NCBI RefSeq assembly: GCF_001467625.1
Contig: NZ_LNYB01000014.1
Location: 20,657-84,656 of the forward strand
DNA from: Legionella feeleii
Lineage (GTDB): Bacteria > Pseudomonadota > Gammaproteobacteria > Legionellales > Legionellaceae
Direction: 5' to 3'
Length of the DNA stretch: 64,000 nt
The position numbers were made by a program, and so were the translations under genes. Numbering within the stretch: position 1 is the stretch's first letter; each line of letters begins with the position of its first letter. Under the pieces are notes generated by a model, which made no database searches, was not told the DNA's origin, and was given only the letters and a program-made list of their open reading frames with translations. Of this stretch, positions 37,901 through 47,071 are shown in pieces.

Positions 37901-40561
37901 CCAAAAGTGATTGATTGGTTAGAGCATAGGATCCTCAATTTTTTCGAGAATACGCCTGTTGAACAACTTGAAGCCCGTTTTAACGAATTTGAACAAGAGT
38001 TCATTCGCTTTATCCAAGACCTGGAGGCCAAGGGTTTAACCAAAACTCCCGTGACCGAGGATGGCGTTTTAGTCGATAAAATTTTAGTTGCTTTGCATAA
38101 AGTCAAAGTGCAAATAAAAGTAGAATTGGGTGAGATCGACAATCTGCTTGGTGACCAATGGAGTGCTCCTAAAGGAGAGGAAGCTGAAGAACAAGTTGCT
38201 GGTTCTTTACAAAAACTGGATGCCTGTTTCGCTAAATACGCCAAACCAGGTATACCATTGACTCATCCAGATCAAGAAACTATCAAAGAATGCTATGAGG
38301 AATTAAAACCTTACCTGGCCCAGGTAGATAAAAATTACTATACAAAAGATTTATTAAACGATTCTCCGAATTACGAGCAAGTTTTACGGAAAATTTTAAT
38401 CCAGGATAGAACAAAACTTATTGCAGCAATTAAAGAAAATAGAATGAACAGGATTTTTCATTATGTTCTTTCCGAGGGTACACCAGCACTCAAAGAAGTA
38501 ATGGGCGCACTGACTGCAAACATTATTGCCCAATCTGAGCCAGTAGAAATGACTGTGGAAAAATCAGATGCAATGAAGCGTGAGGAGGCTCTACAAGAAA
38601 TCATTAAAGGTGTTAGGAGCTTCCCCACTCCTGCAAATGATAGTCCCGAGGCTCGCCAAATTGCGCAGGATAAGGAAGTATTAATCTCCGCGCTACAAGG
38701 TATGGCTCCGTTTCTAGTGAAAGTAACTCCAACACCGAAAGACGTACAAAATCTTCTAAATGCGGTAAAAGAAGTTTATGCGGCATTATTCAATGTTGGC
38801 GTTGGAAGTCACGAGTTATTTCTGGAAAAAATGCAGGACTTCCGTGTTGCTTGGGAATCCGTTGTTTTGCTCGCTGATGAGGCTGAATTTTCACTGGGCT
38901 TAAAACCAGGTGTTCTATCGTCTGCTGTTAATGACCCGGTTGAGAAATTCTATCGAGGGTTTATTACGAGCGTCAAAACAAAATATTCCGATCAGGATGT
39001 TTTAAAATTACTGGGTGATCTGAATCCTATTTCAATACGGATTGCTAATGAGGAACGGCGATTAAAACATCTCGAAGAAACTGCTGGTTCTGAAATAACT
39101 GCAACTAGAAAAATGGAAATCAGTATCTCACGAGAAAGATTAGCTTATTTAGCAGAATTAAAATTAGAAAAAGAAGCAGACAAGAGCAAACGATTCGAGC
39201 AATTTAAGGAAGTTAACTATGAAAAGATCATCAACGAAGAGATTCTCCCTTTAGTGAATCAAAAAATGGGCGTTTATGCCGATCAATTCTTTCATGATGT
39301 GCGCCTGTTGTATGATGAACGTAGAGAATCAATGTTGCAAGATATCGATCTGGGCACATCCGTTGAAGCAGCTATTAGAGAAAAAATAAATAGTGTATTC
39401 GGAGAATTGATGACTCCCAGCCCAGAACAATCACCAGGCAATCCCCTTCAAACAATTAGAAAAACCTATGCACAACTTAATGCCGATTATCAGGCGATTC
39501 AAGAAATAAGAAAGCAATTTGCAAGCGCAAAAAATAATCCTCTGATGAAGGAGATACTTGCCAAATTTGATGCTTTTGAAGAAGAAGTAAAAAATTTTGC
39601 CAATAAGGAATTTCCAAGGGGTAATGAATCTGAACAAGCCGTTTATAGGGCACAGCTGCAAGAGCACGCCCTTTTCGTAAGATCATTTAGAGATAGATTG
39701 GGCAATTATCAGTTACTAGTTAATAAAGAAAACATGCACAACTATGAGGAATTGCAAGGCGAGAAACAAAATTTACTTGATAAATCGCCAAGAGAGAGAA
39801 ATGCAGGTATGCAACAAAAGCTCGACTACCTGAATACTTATGAAAAACGTCTGGTAGAAAAATGTGAGCAGGGTAGTCGGCATGAGGTTGCTGGGGACAT
39901 TAACGCTTTTGTTAAAGCCCTTAATCTTTATGATGCCTTAGTTGAGGTTTCTGGAAATAACAGAAAGTTAATGGCCCAGTTACAGGAAGAGATACCTAAA
40001 TTAACTAAGCCAGCTGATATAAAGAAATTGGAAATGAAAAAACAGCAATTGGCTATTGCGCAAGATATTGAAAATATTATTAGGCACCCAGAGATGCCAA
40101 TAGAGCAAAAAATTAAGGTCTTAAAGCAATTCATGGTTAATGACAGTAAGGACAATAAAGCAGTTTATACGGGAGATTTTGGTAAAATAATTGAAGAAAA
40201 TTTATCTGTTGTAAATAAGTTCAGTGCCGTAGAAGAACGTAAATTTTCTTTTTTCTCAAGTCACAGCTCAGGAAGCTATGTGAGCAATATAACTCCAGAA
40301 AGCTTGCTACCCAAAATAGAGAAAAAAATAGCCGAGTTTGAAGGTAAAAATGATAAATCGAGTATTCATAAAAGAGAGGTACTTAAAGCCGCTCAGCAAA
40401 TGTTACGTGATGGAAGTGGAAGCAGGGAAGAACTGGCTCAAGTGATACGTAGATACCCTGAATACGATTCAGGAATTGGACCAAGTGACACAAAGAAACT
40501 TGCCCAACAGGCCATGAGTTGTTTAGATACACAGGTAAAACAGGCTGGATTAGGCTCCTGA
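34922..40561 (+). CDS. Giant helical repeat protein, probable Dot/Icm effector (SidH/SdhB-like size and style)
   Basis: 1879 residues from ATG 34922; TTG 34907 and ATG 34940 are alternatives, and no clear ribosome site decides. Residue numbers here count from TTG 34907. No signal peptide; almost wholly alpha-helical and charged. A motif G(V/L)-P/K-Y-(H/Q) followed by D-x-x-x-V and a helix recurs at about 66-100, 797-835 and 856-895. LGLKPG(L/V)L recurs at 338 and 1330, each in a longer similar context. It resembles in length and composition the SidH/SdhA/SdhB effector group of Legionella, but I could not align them. Function unknown. Confidence 0.8.
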   Translation: MHVFSAMQEPYTKVKATVDKFKTLGLSKKCNEIRHTLTMLLTNPEIMSEQLAEKLLPSAKGVPYHINSSDPEQVVVLKKLINMLFNIEKMLQDLERINLSETASLTELIALAPKIARSLYCVVNQVYEAIQLINHSNASVQAIFGPYFNQLKQKMAPLLEQLRQFTPSGTILDQNWGEVFGKAVEFLPKEHITPDEVSFNALGQAVFNIPDYFKQLQTMLESGSLFPEPDLSIDPSNPALLKQKEKREKEANAFVANLDSMAVKTWSQGLGIEYVAAIGRLAGFLKDHTKALVQTAIPTSKAAYLRLEEALLDFKRKVLPAIIDELEVLEITLGLKPGLLVEPALNAATTYYNKLIETLNTKIEEARVKADNVGVKAFLYVTEKDEDKLELGTKFEVGEKVAHLIDETFVAQRISRQNARLDAAREKMYEVQDIAKAAESFFAKISTRPEKLTIEERQELAFLYQQFQPYMVARDPRLDAEIVGYLNLTEQEKERLSQGAASVSPIPEGQSFLRSVSEYGFRLVGNTLFDRILKQDTGVMSAINREIATVATQIDLIKSSQAQVKASSYERVGKKTALEVISDSNWLKPDTAAENLSSGQLNKKIAELGDQLDELAQAKNAFSTFIDSLNEVAKGNKPLSGVDEETKEQLRKQYAQFQKYMFLEENEFLHQWDKQIVQALMQDKPQVEDVRPVTTAEVLELEKVIAGNMAAIQKRFEQGKELYLQQLQEKLKERPVSPIILKPSRDLSKGTLLAQANAAKLSGEFDKSIQKAIEFLQKNLAAEVASGLRQVPGLPYQIAANDASVTVFYKTVFNYFYSLIDNTIQKAVGFLRDNLSTGLVAELGLSDTGGVKPYQLKETDSSQVSLYKNVINSLCYLRDAVVAVEKQAGHQYTESTLSRALFLGQTGLGVASPAKNMAGALANVANNPQFEALVKILPKELAEFFEKAKLTTTQQMSEAAAKAKVDPRFAVMLQDIPKEVTEYLQHTDDPCLIPKVIDWLEHRILNFFENTPVEQLEARFNEFEQEFIRFIQDLEAKGLTKTPVTEDGVLVDKILVALHKVKVQIKVELGEIDNLLGDQWSAPKGEEAEEQVAGSLQKLDACFAKYAKPGIPLTHPDQETIKECYEELKPYLAQVDKNYYTKDLLNDSPNYEQVLRKILIQDRTKLIAAIKENRMNRIFHYVLSEGTPALKEVMGALTANIIAQSEPVEMTVEKSDAMKREEALQEIIKGVRSFPTPANDSPEARQIAQDKEVLISALQGMAPFLVKVTPTPKDVQNLLNAVKEVYAALFNVGVGSHELFLEKMQDFRVAWESVVLLADEAEFSLGLKPGVLSSAVNDPVEKFYRGFITSVKTKYSDQDVLKLLGDLNPISIRIANEERRLKHLEETAGSEITATRKMEISISRERLAYLAELKLEKEADKSKRFEQFKEVNYEKIINEEILPLVNQKMGVYADQFFHDVRLLYDERRESMLQDIDLGTSVEAAIREKINSVFGELMTPSPEQSPGNPLQTIRKTYAQLNADYQAIQEIRKQFASAKNNPLMKEILAKFDAFEEEVKNFANKEFPRGNESEQAVYRAQLQEHALFVRSFRDRLGNYQLLVNKENMHNYEELQGEKQNLLDKSPRERNAGMQQKLDYLNTYEKRLVEKCEQGSRHEVAGDINAFVKALNLYDALVEVSGNNRKLMAQLQEEIPKLTKPADIKKLEMKKQQLAIAQDIENIIRHPEMPIEQKIKVLKQFMVNDSKDNKAVYTGDFGKIIEENLSVVNKFSAVEERKFSFFSSHSSGSYVSNITPESLLPKIEKKIAEFEGKNDKSSIHKREVLKAAQQMLRDGSGSREELAQVIRRYPEYDSGIGPSDTKKLAQQAMSCLDTQVKQAGLGS

Positions 40562-40638
40562 AGCAAAAATAGGTCAATATTCTTCTCTGTGCGGAAGTAG
40601 GCGTATTGTGCGCTATTTCTGTGTTCGTTACTAAGTAT

Positions 40639-42072
40639 TTAGCCAAGTATTGAAGGGCTCTTGTTTATCAGATAAATATAACCGCCAGTCCATGTGATAG
40701 GAACCCCACTGATAGTCACGACAGGTTCTACAGGAATACCAACCAAATTTAATCCTGGTGAAGAATATAGAAAAGAATCAACGTAGGTTGAGTCAGCGCA
40801 TTTATTAAATAATTGCGGGAGGCCGGGGTATAGTTGTTGTAATTGGGCATAGCTGTTAGAACAGATAGACGTAATGGCATTGCGTATTGAAAGGGGGTTG
40901 AAATTATTGGAGATGCCTAGAAACGTTGCATTGAAGTAAATCGCTGCAATGCCATAATAGCTTTGGCTTGCAAAACCTGGCACGGAAGTTAACTGCGATA
41001 ACATTGAAAAATTGGTAAGGACCTCGCCATAATTTGCCAAACACCTGCTGTATAAAAAATTACCGGTAATGGGCCCTTGATTATAGCCAACGGGGTAACA
41101 ATTATCAGGGTCGAGAGGTGGTTGTACTGCATCCATCGATTGCCTTGCCAGGTCTTGCCCTAACCCCAGGAAACTAATACTGAAAAGATCATACACCACA
41201 CCATTGATGGTCAATTTGATGACATTAGGATTCGATGGAGTATTGGCAACAAAGGCGACTTGTGCTGAAGCGCCGCCAATTTCAATAATACCCCTGGTAA
41301 GGTAGGTACCAAGGCTGCTGTTTAAATAATTGACTTCTAGCCATTGATATAGACCTTCTTGCTGCCCACTAATGGTTTTTGTTTCTCCCAAACCATAGTT
41401 ATTGCTTACTATCGTATTGGCGACTGATTGATAAATGGCCGCTTGCTGTGCTTCTGTCAGCACTCTCATTCCCGCAGTTCCCAAAACGCTGGCAATGGCC
41501 TGAGATGGCGTGATTTGATAGGTTTGCAATACATTGGTCGCTTCTGTTAACAGAGGCTGGATGGCATTGCCTGCTGCTGCAGGGTTATTCGCAAAACTGG
41601 CTAGAGGAATATTGTTATTATCAGTGAATAAAGTAACGATGAGAGGATTAAGGGGGGCAATAGTTTGATAGATAAACATCCGTGTGCCACTGCTGCCAGC
41701 ATCAAAAACAACATTGTATCGTGCATTGGCCGGGGTAATGGTGGCGGGGGATACATTATTTGCTGAAAATAAACAGTAGCCATTTGCAATGGGGGTACAA
41801 CCCAATAAAGGATAATAACCTGGTCTATTAACCTTGATACCTACGGAGGGATAGACACGATTGGGTACGGTGGTAGTGATGCTTAGATTTAATGAAGCGA
41901 CATTATAGTTTTGGCAGGTAAGGGGGCCTTTTCCATTCAGGCACAGAGTTATGCTTATTGTTTCTGAGGACAGACCTGTTGACGATACTTTGAAAAAGGC
42001 TGCCGCAAAGGCTAGTTGGCTTGTTAATAATAAACCAAACAACACACCAAACCTGCTTAAACTCCGTTTCAT
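40639..42072 (-). CDS. Second GDA1/CD39-type NTPDase with extra N-terminal domain
   Basis: 477 residues. Signal peptide (MKRSLSRFGVLFGLLLTSQLAFA), then a ~90-residue extra domain with SSTGLSSETISITLCLNGKG. The apyrase regions follow: ACR1 DAGSSGTR (124-131), ACR2 GTAGMR, ACR3 ISGQQEGLYQWLEVNY with the catalytic Glu, and ACR4 GIIEIGGASAQVAF. All key regions are present, so it is probably active. It differs strongly from the NTPDase at 6184 and is not a recent duplicate. AAGGA precedes the ATG. It starts 16 bases after the stop of the barrel-like gene on the same strand, suggesting one operon of exported proteins. Confidence 0.9.
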   Translation of the reverse strand: MKRSLSRFGVLFGLLLTSQLAFAAAFFKVSSTGLSSETISITLCLNGKGPLTCQNYNVASLNLSITTTVPNRVYPSVGIKVNRPGYYPLLGCTPIANGYCLFSANNVSPATITPANARYNVVFDAGSSGTRMFIYQTIAPLNPLIVTLFTDNNNIPLASFANNPAAAGNAIQPLLTEATNVLQTYQITPSQAIASVLGTAGMRVLTEAQQAAIYQSVANTIVSNNYGLGETKTISGQQEGLYQWLEVNYLNSSLGTYLTRGIIEIGGASAQVAFVANTPSNPNVIKLTINGVVYDLFSISFLGLGQDLARQSMDAVQPPLDPDNCYPVGYNQGPITGNFLYSRCLANYGEVLTNFSMLSQLTSVPGFASQSYYGIAAIYFNATFLGISNNFNPLSIRNAITSICSNSYAQLQQLYPGLPQLFNKCADSTYVDSFLYSSPGLNLVGIPVEPVVTISGVPITWTGGYIYLINKSPSILG

Positions 42073-42087
42073 TCACAATCCTTATCG

Positions 42088-42825
42088 TTAAATCACAACT
42101 GAGCAAATCAAGGCATTAGCATAGCTCGGACCTGTGCTCAGGTTATTAAGTAATTGATTTGTCTGCATTTTAAATTTGCCTTGTCCTAAATAAAAAAAAC
42201 GATAGCCGCATTCGAGTGGTGCATGACCAAAAACGTCATTCATTTTTACTCCGAAGCCTGCCATTGCAGAAAAAGTGACTTGACTATGCCCCGAAAAAGC
42301 ATGATCGGGAAGGGTCATACCGTCGAGAGACTCTTCATGAAAACTGCTGGTTGTCAGAATATTGACTCCAATTCCGCTATCAAAAGTAATTCCATAATGA
42401 TTGGCAGGATTATCGATGGATGCCTTGGCAGCAGCGTAGACAGGAACATGGCTAAGGCCATATTTGTAGCCCAGATTTTCAAATAAATCTTCCTGGATAA
42501 CCTGCCCCTTGACATGCGTTTTTGTTAAATAAAAGACATTAATGCCATAGGATAACTGAATGGCTTTTTTTACGGGATGATTTAAAAGGTACCCTAATCC
42601 GACTAATAGATTTCCATCATGGTGTTTACTTACCGTGAAGCGGTCACCAATCAAGTCTTCAATTCCGATAAACTGGGTTTTACCTGAGTGATTCAGATAA
42701 CCGCCTAATTGCAGGATTTTCTGTCCTTTTGTTAAATCAAGGGCAAAAGAGGGGGGAACAATGGCTAATAAGGTAGCCAAGGTTATAACTTTGGGCAGGG
42801 AGCGTTGAATGTTTAATGGCAACAT
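42088..42825 (-). CDS. Outer-membrane beta-barrel-like protein
   Basis: 245 residues from ATG 42825; a longer frame to 42909 lacks a signal at its very end. The N-terminus (MLPLNIQRSLPKVITLATLL, then AIVPPSFA) is a signal peptide. The mature part alternates hydrophobic and polar residues and has glycine-rich strand patterns (LLVGLGYLLNHP, AIQLSYGINVFYL, FSAMAGFGVKMNDVFG, ECGYRFFYLGQGKF), typical of small porin-like barrels. The family is not certain. It directly precedes the second NTPDase gene. Confidence 0.7.
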   Translation of the reverse strand: MLPLNIQRSLPKVITLATLLAIVPPSFALDLTKGQKILQLGGYLNHSGKTQFIGIEDLIGDRFTVSKHHDGNLLVGLGYLLNHPVKKAIQLSYGINVFYLTKTHVKGQVIQEDLFENLGYKYGLSHVPVYAAAKASIDNPANHYGITFDSGIGVNILTTSSFHEESLDGMTLPDHAFSGHSQVTFSAMAGFGVKMNDVFGHAPLECGYRFFYLGQGKFKMQTNQLLNNLSTGPSYANALICSVVI

Positions 42826-42995
42826 GGTTTTTTCATTGAAAAGTAAAATCTTAAACTGAATTGCTGAAAATATATATAGGTTATTGATAGTTTGAAAAAA
42901 AATCTGCACGTCTTCTGGTATAAAAAAGACCTAATTTTTCCTTAATGTATATAGGATAAAATCTACCCATTAGTGGTAAAAAAGAAGTAATTGTC

Positions 42996-43859
42996 ATGTC
43001 TAAAACCAAACCATGTGATCAAGGTAATAATAACGTCACAAGAATAGAAGGCGACCGTGTTTTTAAATCGACCAAAGGACTTGGCCTTGAGAGAAGTTAT
43101 TCTGTGCAGGTAAAACAATGGAATGAGTTTTACAAAGATACTGAGTATGCAACTGCCTGTGTTACAGAAAAAGGAGAGCTTTCTTTACCTTATATTAGTG
43201 GGAGTTATCCAACCGATCGCCAGCGACTTGCCTGTCTTAAGGATATGCTTGAGCAAGGTTATGTCATGACCGATTGCCGGGATAAAAGAAATTTTATTAC
43301 GCATAACGGTAAAACATATCCTGTTGATTTTGGTCAAATTTATCACTCAAGTGATCAATTTTATAGTATAAATAAAGGTTTTCATGAAAGAGTAATCACG
43401 ACACTTACCTCCAAGATTAAAGCTGCATCAGAAAAATATGGATCTGCAGAAAAATATAAATCTCTGGAAGCACATATCGAAGAATTAAGGATATACAAAG
43501 CGAAAAAATTAACTGCTACGGATCCCCTAACCGAGGATAAGTCTAAGAAAATCGATGGCTTTATTGTCGATACTGAAAAGCGCGTAGCAGCATTTAAAGA
43601 TGGCCAGGAAGACGCATTTGATGATTATATAGAGACGAATAGAGACGCTATTAAAGTCCTTAATGAGAATAGAGTGACAGGGGCAATTTGGAAATCAATC
43701 CTTCTTGTTTTATGCACGGGTATCGTTCCTGGTCTTCTTGGCGGAGCGGTTCAAGCCATAGCAACCCAGGGTAATTCATTTTTATTCTTTAATAACCAGA
43801 CAAGATCAGGGCGAATGGCTGCCAATATTCAGGCAGATGTAGCGGGTCTTACGGCGTAA
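42996..43859 (+). CDS. Kinase-like mini-protein with C-terminal hydrophobic segment (effector candidate)
   Basis: 287 residues, no signal peptide. Residues 20-26 (DRVFKST) look like the beta-3 strand with ATP-binding Lys24. VMTDCRDKRNF (90-100) sits where the catalytic loop belongs (Asp93, Asn99, one residue longer than the usual spacing), and YPVDFGQIY (109-117) is a clear DFG metal motif. The kinase-like part is only ~120 residues, far below a normal 250, so it is a minimal or atypical fold. Residues 130-225 are coiled-coil-like. A hydrophobic segment (SILLVLCTGIVPGLLGGAV) lies near 229-247. Kinase activity is an inference. Confidence 0.7.
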   Translation: MSKTKPCDQGNNNVTRIEGDRVFKSTKGLGLERSYSVQVKQWNEFYKDTEYATACVTEKGELSLPYISGSYPTDRQRLACLKDMLEQGYVMTDCRDKRNFITHNGKTYPVDFGQIYHSSDQFYSINKGFHERVITTLTSKIKAASEKYGSAEKYKSLEAHIEELRIYKAKKLTATDPLTEDKSKKIDGFIVDTEKRVAAFKDGQEDAFDDYIETNRDAIKVLNENRVTGAIWKSILLVLCTGIVPGLLGGAVQAIATQGNSFLFFNNQTRSGRMAANIQADVAGLTA

Positions 43860-44056
43860 TCCATAAAAATTAAATAAATATTAGTTGTTCACTTATTTTG
43901 TCCTTTTTGATTTTTTTTATCGATATGTTTTTGGGTTTCGTGATGTGATTTGATAATGACCATTATTGAAAGGGCATAACAGAAGGACCTGACATCGCTG
44001 ATTAATACTTATTTGAATTAGAGTTCTTTAGCTATTACACTTAGCATCTAACGAGG

Positions 44057-44129
44057 CGGGTGTAGTTCAATGGTAGAACTTCAGCTTCCCAAGCTGATAG
44101 CGTGGGTTCGATTCCCATCACCCGCTCCA
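44057..44129 (+). tRNA. tRNA-Gly (anticodon CCC)
   Basis: Acceptor GCGGGTG / CACCCGC, D arm GTTCAATGGTAGAAC, anticodon stem CAGC / GCTG with loop TTCCCAA (anticodon CCC, reading GGG), T arm TGGGTTCGATTCCCA, discriminator T and encoded CCA (44127-44129). No inserted element adjoins its 3' end. Confidence 0.96.
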
Positions 44130-44430
44130 ATTCCGGGATTCCCCAACATTGTTTTGCCGAAAAATCTTGCAATGGCACTATCCTCTGTTGTCACACAAAT
44201 AAATAAACGTAATCACTGAATTGGCTATTCAGGAGAGCCGTGGAAAGTCGGCAAGTAAAATATCCTATAAATTGATAGTGATTATCAGGGCTTACGCGGT
44301 ATTCATTGGCTAATGAGCACAGAAAACGTTTCGAAGAAGGGAACTATCTTCTGGGTACCGCGCATAAGCACGGTACGGAAAGGGAGAAAAGGGGATTCAA
44401 TATTTCTTGCCGTTACCCAGCAACTAGAGT
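44130..44430. other. Intergenic region after tRNA-Gly
   Basis: About 300 bases with no gene or clear terminator that I can support. Confidence 0.3.
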
Positions 44431-45474
44431 CTATCTAGCGACAAAATCCTGGACTTGATGAGGCGCTACTTCATCATTTTCTTGATTTGGAAGTGTCATC
44501 TCTTTAAAAAAGGAAAGATTTGCTTTCGTGGCTGTAAGCTTGGTAGCTGAATCGGGCTCTCTTACCACCGCTGGTAGATTTGCACCCAAATAATTCAACA
44601 TCGTTATCAATCGATTTACCAGATCATTGAAAATTTTTCCAAAACCACGGAGATCTATGAGGGTAGTTTGCTGTGCTGCCTCTATTAATGTTATACCTTC
44701 AGTGAAAAAGCCGCTAAGACTGATGTCTCCGGTTTTAAGTAAGGTTTGTTTGCCTTCCAGATCGGTAGCCAGTTGACGCGCAATCCCGGCTTCTGCTTTG
44801 TAACCTCTTTTTTCCAAATCCTCTGCTTTGCTTGAGAATTGTTTAAATTGCACACCGATTTCTTTGGTGACCTCATAAATTTCATCTAAATCAACACCGT
44901 CCCAAATATGGTCTCTAACGTCATTTTCTTTTTTGAGAACATCTTTATACGTGACGCCATCTAGTCGTCCTTCTTTTTTCTTTTGATCCAGAATATTAAG
45001 AAGAACTTGTGTAAAGAGCACAAAATGGTTTTCTTCCATAATCTCACCCTGCTCATAGGGAGAGAATTTTAGGCCAACAAAGAATCCCTTACTTTTCGCT
45101 AATATTCCTGAGGTCTTTGGATTGTTTAACGCATGATTGAGGGTGTCATAAAGACTTTGTGTTGGAGTGGCTACTTGTGCTTCGCTGATTATAGCTCGTA
45201 CTAAATGCCCTCTGAGTTCATTATTGGCTACTGCGCGATTGGAAACTGCCATGACAGCACCGGACTCTTTATTTCTAATCAGAAATTTTTCAGGGTCGTT
45301 TATATTCTCAAAGCTAATTTCTGACAGTGCTGTGTTTTTTAAAAAATCAATCTCTTCAGGAGCAAGTTGCTTTTTATCGAATGTAACCTCAGCACAATCT
45401 TCAATGGTGGCGAGTAGAACTTGTGCAACGACAGCCTTTGCTGTTGCGATAACCGACTCTTTAAGTTTGGGCAT
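44431..45474 (-). CDS. Unknown soluble protein (effector candidate)
   Basis: 347 residues from ATG 45474, chosen because AAGGA lies five to six bases upstream; ATG 45513 would add 13 residues but has no ribosome site. No signal peptide or membrane segment. Mostly helical; I see no catalytic motif. The last ~25 residues are rich in Asn, Glu and Asp (LPNQENDEVAPHQVQDF), the kind of acidic tail common at Dot/Icm translocation signals. It diverges from the small gene at 45662. Confidence 0.7.
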   Translation of the reverse strand: MPKLKESVIATAKAVVAQVLLATIEDCAEVTFDKKQLAPEEIDFLKNTALSEISFENINDPEKFLIRNKESGAVMAVSNRAVANNELRGHLVRAIISEAQVATPTQSLYDTLNHALNNPKTSGILAKSKGFFVGLKFSPYEQGEIMEENHFVLFTQVLLNILDQKKKEGRLDGVTYKDVLKKENDVRDHIWDGVDLDEIYEVTKEIGVQFKQFSSKAEDLEKRGYKAEAGIARQLATDLEGKQTLLKTGDISLSGFFTEGITLIEAAQQTTLIDLRGFGKIFNDLVNRLITMLNYLGANLPAVVREPDSATKLTATKANLSFFKEMTLPNQENDEVAPHQVQDFVAR

Positions 45475-45661
45475 TCTATTCCTTGGCACAACAAGCGAGA
45501 AATTTGCTCTCATTGTACCATTATGGTTATGAATAAACCATCTGCCAGTTGTTCATAAAGGATGGGCGCGAACGGCTTGTAGAGTCTGCTGATTTTCAGA
45601 TTTTTACAACATTCGATGTTACCACACTGCGACATAGCGTCGTATAGCAATTAATGGTACT

Positions 45662-46162
45662 ATGCAATTTTTTAATCATATAGGTAATAGGATGTACGGG
45701 AAGAAAGAAAGTGTATTTAAAAGAGCATATGCTATTAAAGATTATGCACATAAAGAAAGCGGTGTCAGAATAAACACTGGGGCTAGCTTCTTCCGGCCAT
45801 TCAACTCTCTTGCAGATGTGAGAACGCAGTTAAGATCACCGGTTGTCGCCCCAATAATTGATTTGACCTTGGCGGTACAATCTTGCCTTCATGCCTGTCG
45901 CAACGTTCTGGAAACAGCGATCAATATCATTTTTCTCGACGTAGGTAATATAGAGAAAAGTGTGCCGGAATTTTTTACTAATGTCTTACAGGCTGCCTAC
46001 TTTGCAGGGTCTGCTCTCACCGATACCTTATGGGATTTGACCGCATTAGCTACGCGTACCTTGTCGACAGTTGTTGATACTGCTGCAGCGATAGCGGGAG
46101 CAATTGCCGATGTCGGTTATGCCATTGTTGATGCGTGTACTCCTAAAAGCGTACGTTTGTAG
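45662..46162 (+). CDS. Small protein with Ala-rich hydrophobic C-terminal half
   Basis: 166 residues, or 156 from ATG 45692, which has a slightly better upstream sequence (TAGGTAATAGG). The N-terminal ~45 residues are basic, followed by SPVVAPIIDLTLAVQSCLHA and a long Ala/Thr-rich amphipathic stretch (TVVDTAAAIAGAIADVGYAI). Similar arrangements occur in hydrophobic regions of other Legionella proteins of unknown function. I recognise no family. Confidence 0.6.
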   Translation: MQFFNHIGNRMYGKKESVFKRAYAIKDYAHKESGVRINTGASFFRPFNSLADVRTQLRSPVVAPIIDLTLAVQSCLHACRNVLETAINIIFLDVGNIEKSVPEFFTNVLQAAYFAGSALTDTLWDLTALATRTLSTVVDTAAAIAGAIADVGYAIVDACTPKSVRL

Positions 46163-46426
46163 ATCTCTCCATATCGTAAAAAACCAGCATGGTCCGTAAT
46201 GCTTCAAAGACAAGAAGCGCTGCGGACTATCTCAAAGGTTTGCTGCCTATTATCATGCAGTAACTTGTTTACCTCCTATTTGACTGTAGTAATAATTACG
46301 CCAAAAATGCAATGACGTCGATTTTGCTGGTTTAGCCGAGTTATTCCAAAACTATTTTAAGAGAGACGTAGAATCTAAGTCGAATTAGTGATAAATAGCA
46401 GTTTCTTTTCTTATTCGTTTTTTGTT

Positions 46427-46954
46427 ATGAGTAAAAATTCAACGCCAGTTATTAGGTTTGCTGTTTTCGAAGATGCTGAAGCGATTGCTATTAACCATAT
46501 CCGTTCCTGGCAGGAAATGTACAAAGAGTTTATTCCTGAGTCTATCTTACAGAATTTATCCGTCCAAGAGCGTACTCAGCAATGGCAAGACCTTATAAAA
46601 CAAGGTGTAAAAATATTAGTTCTTGAAATTGATCATAAAATGGTTGGGTTTGCGAGTATCTGTGAATTTCGTGATCTAAAACCAGACGTATTAAAAGGCG
46701 AGATCAGCGCTATTTATTTGCATCCAGATTATTGGCGTCAGGGATTAGGCACTCAATTATGTACGATAGCATTGTCTGAGTTATCAAAATTAGGTTTTAA
46801 ATCAGTCTACCTTTGGGTTTTATCTGACAACTCCCAAGCGCGACGCTTTTATGAGTCGCTGGGATTTGTCGTGACCGATTACACGAGAATAGAAGAGTTC
46901 TATGAAGGTGGTGCGCTGCTGGAAGAAATTCTTTATAAAAAAACACTTGAGTAA
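46427..46954 (+). CDS. GNAT-family N-acetyltransferase
   Basis: 175 residues from ATG 46427; a GTG 39 bases upstream is in frame but less likely. The GNAT core is complete: ISAIYLHPDYWRQGLGTQL with the pyrophosphate loop RQGLGT, then VYLWVLSDNSQARRFYESLG. The N-terminus IRFAVFEDAEAIAINHIRSW is typical of the PhnO/RimI-like group. The substrate is not predictable. It is a single gene among unknown ones. Confidence 0.9.
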   Translation: MSKNSTPVIRFAVFEDAEAIAINHIRSWQEMYKEFIPESILQNLSVQERTQQWQDLIKQGVKILVLEIDHKMVGFASICEFRDLKPDVLKGEISAIYLHPDYWRQGLGTQLCTIALSELSKLGFKSVYLWVLSDNSQARRFYESLGFVVTDYTRIEEFYEGGALLEEILYKKTLE

Positions 46955-47071
46955 CATGTCGCCGCGGTGAAATTGAAAGGTCATGGGAAGGCTGTTTGGC
47001 AGCGTTTCGGACCCTGCATAAATGATAAAATATATATCTATATGTTATAATAAATTACAAAACGCCCCTGG

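Noticed and set aside
37780..38244. 154-residue frame opposite the giant effector gene
   Set aside because: Shadow of the long, well-supported coding frame; Ser/Cys-rich composition is typical of antisense reading.
44057..44129. tRNA-Gly as an island boundary
   Set aside because: No integrase, no repeated tRNA end and no abrupt composition change beside it.
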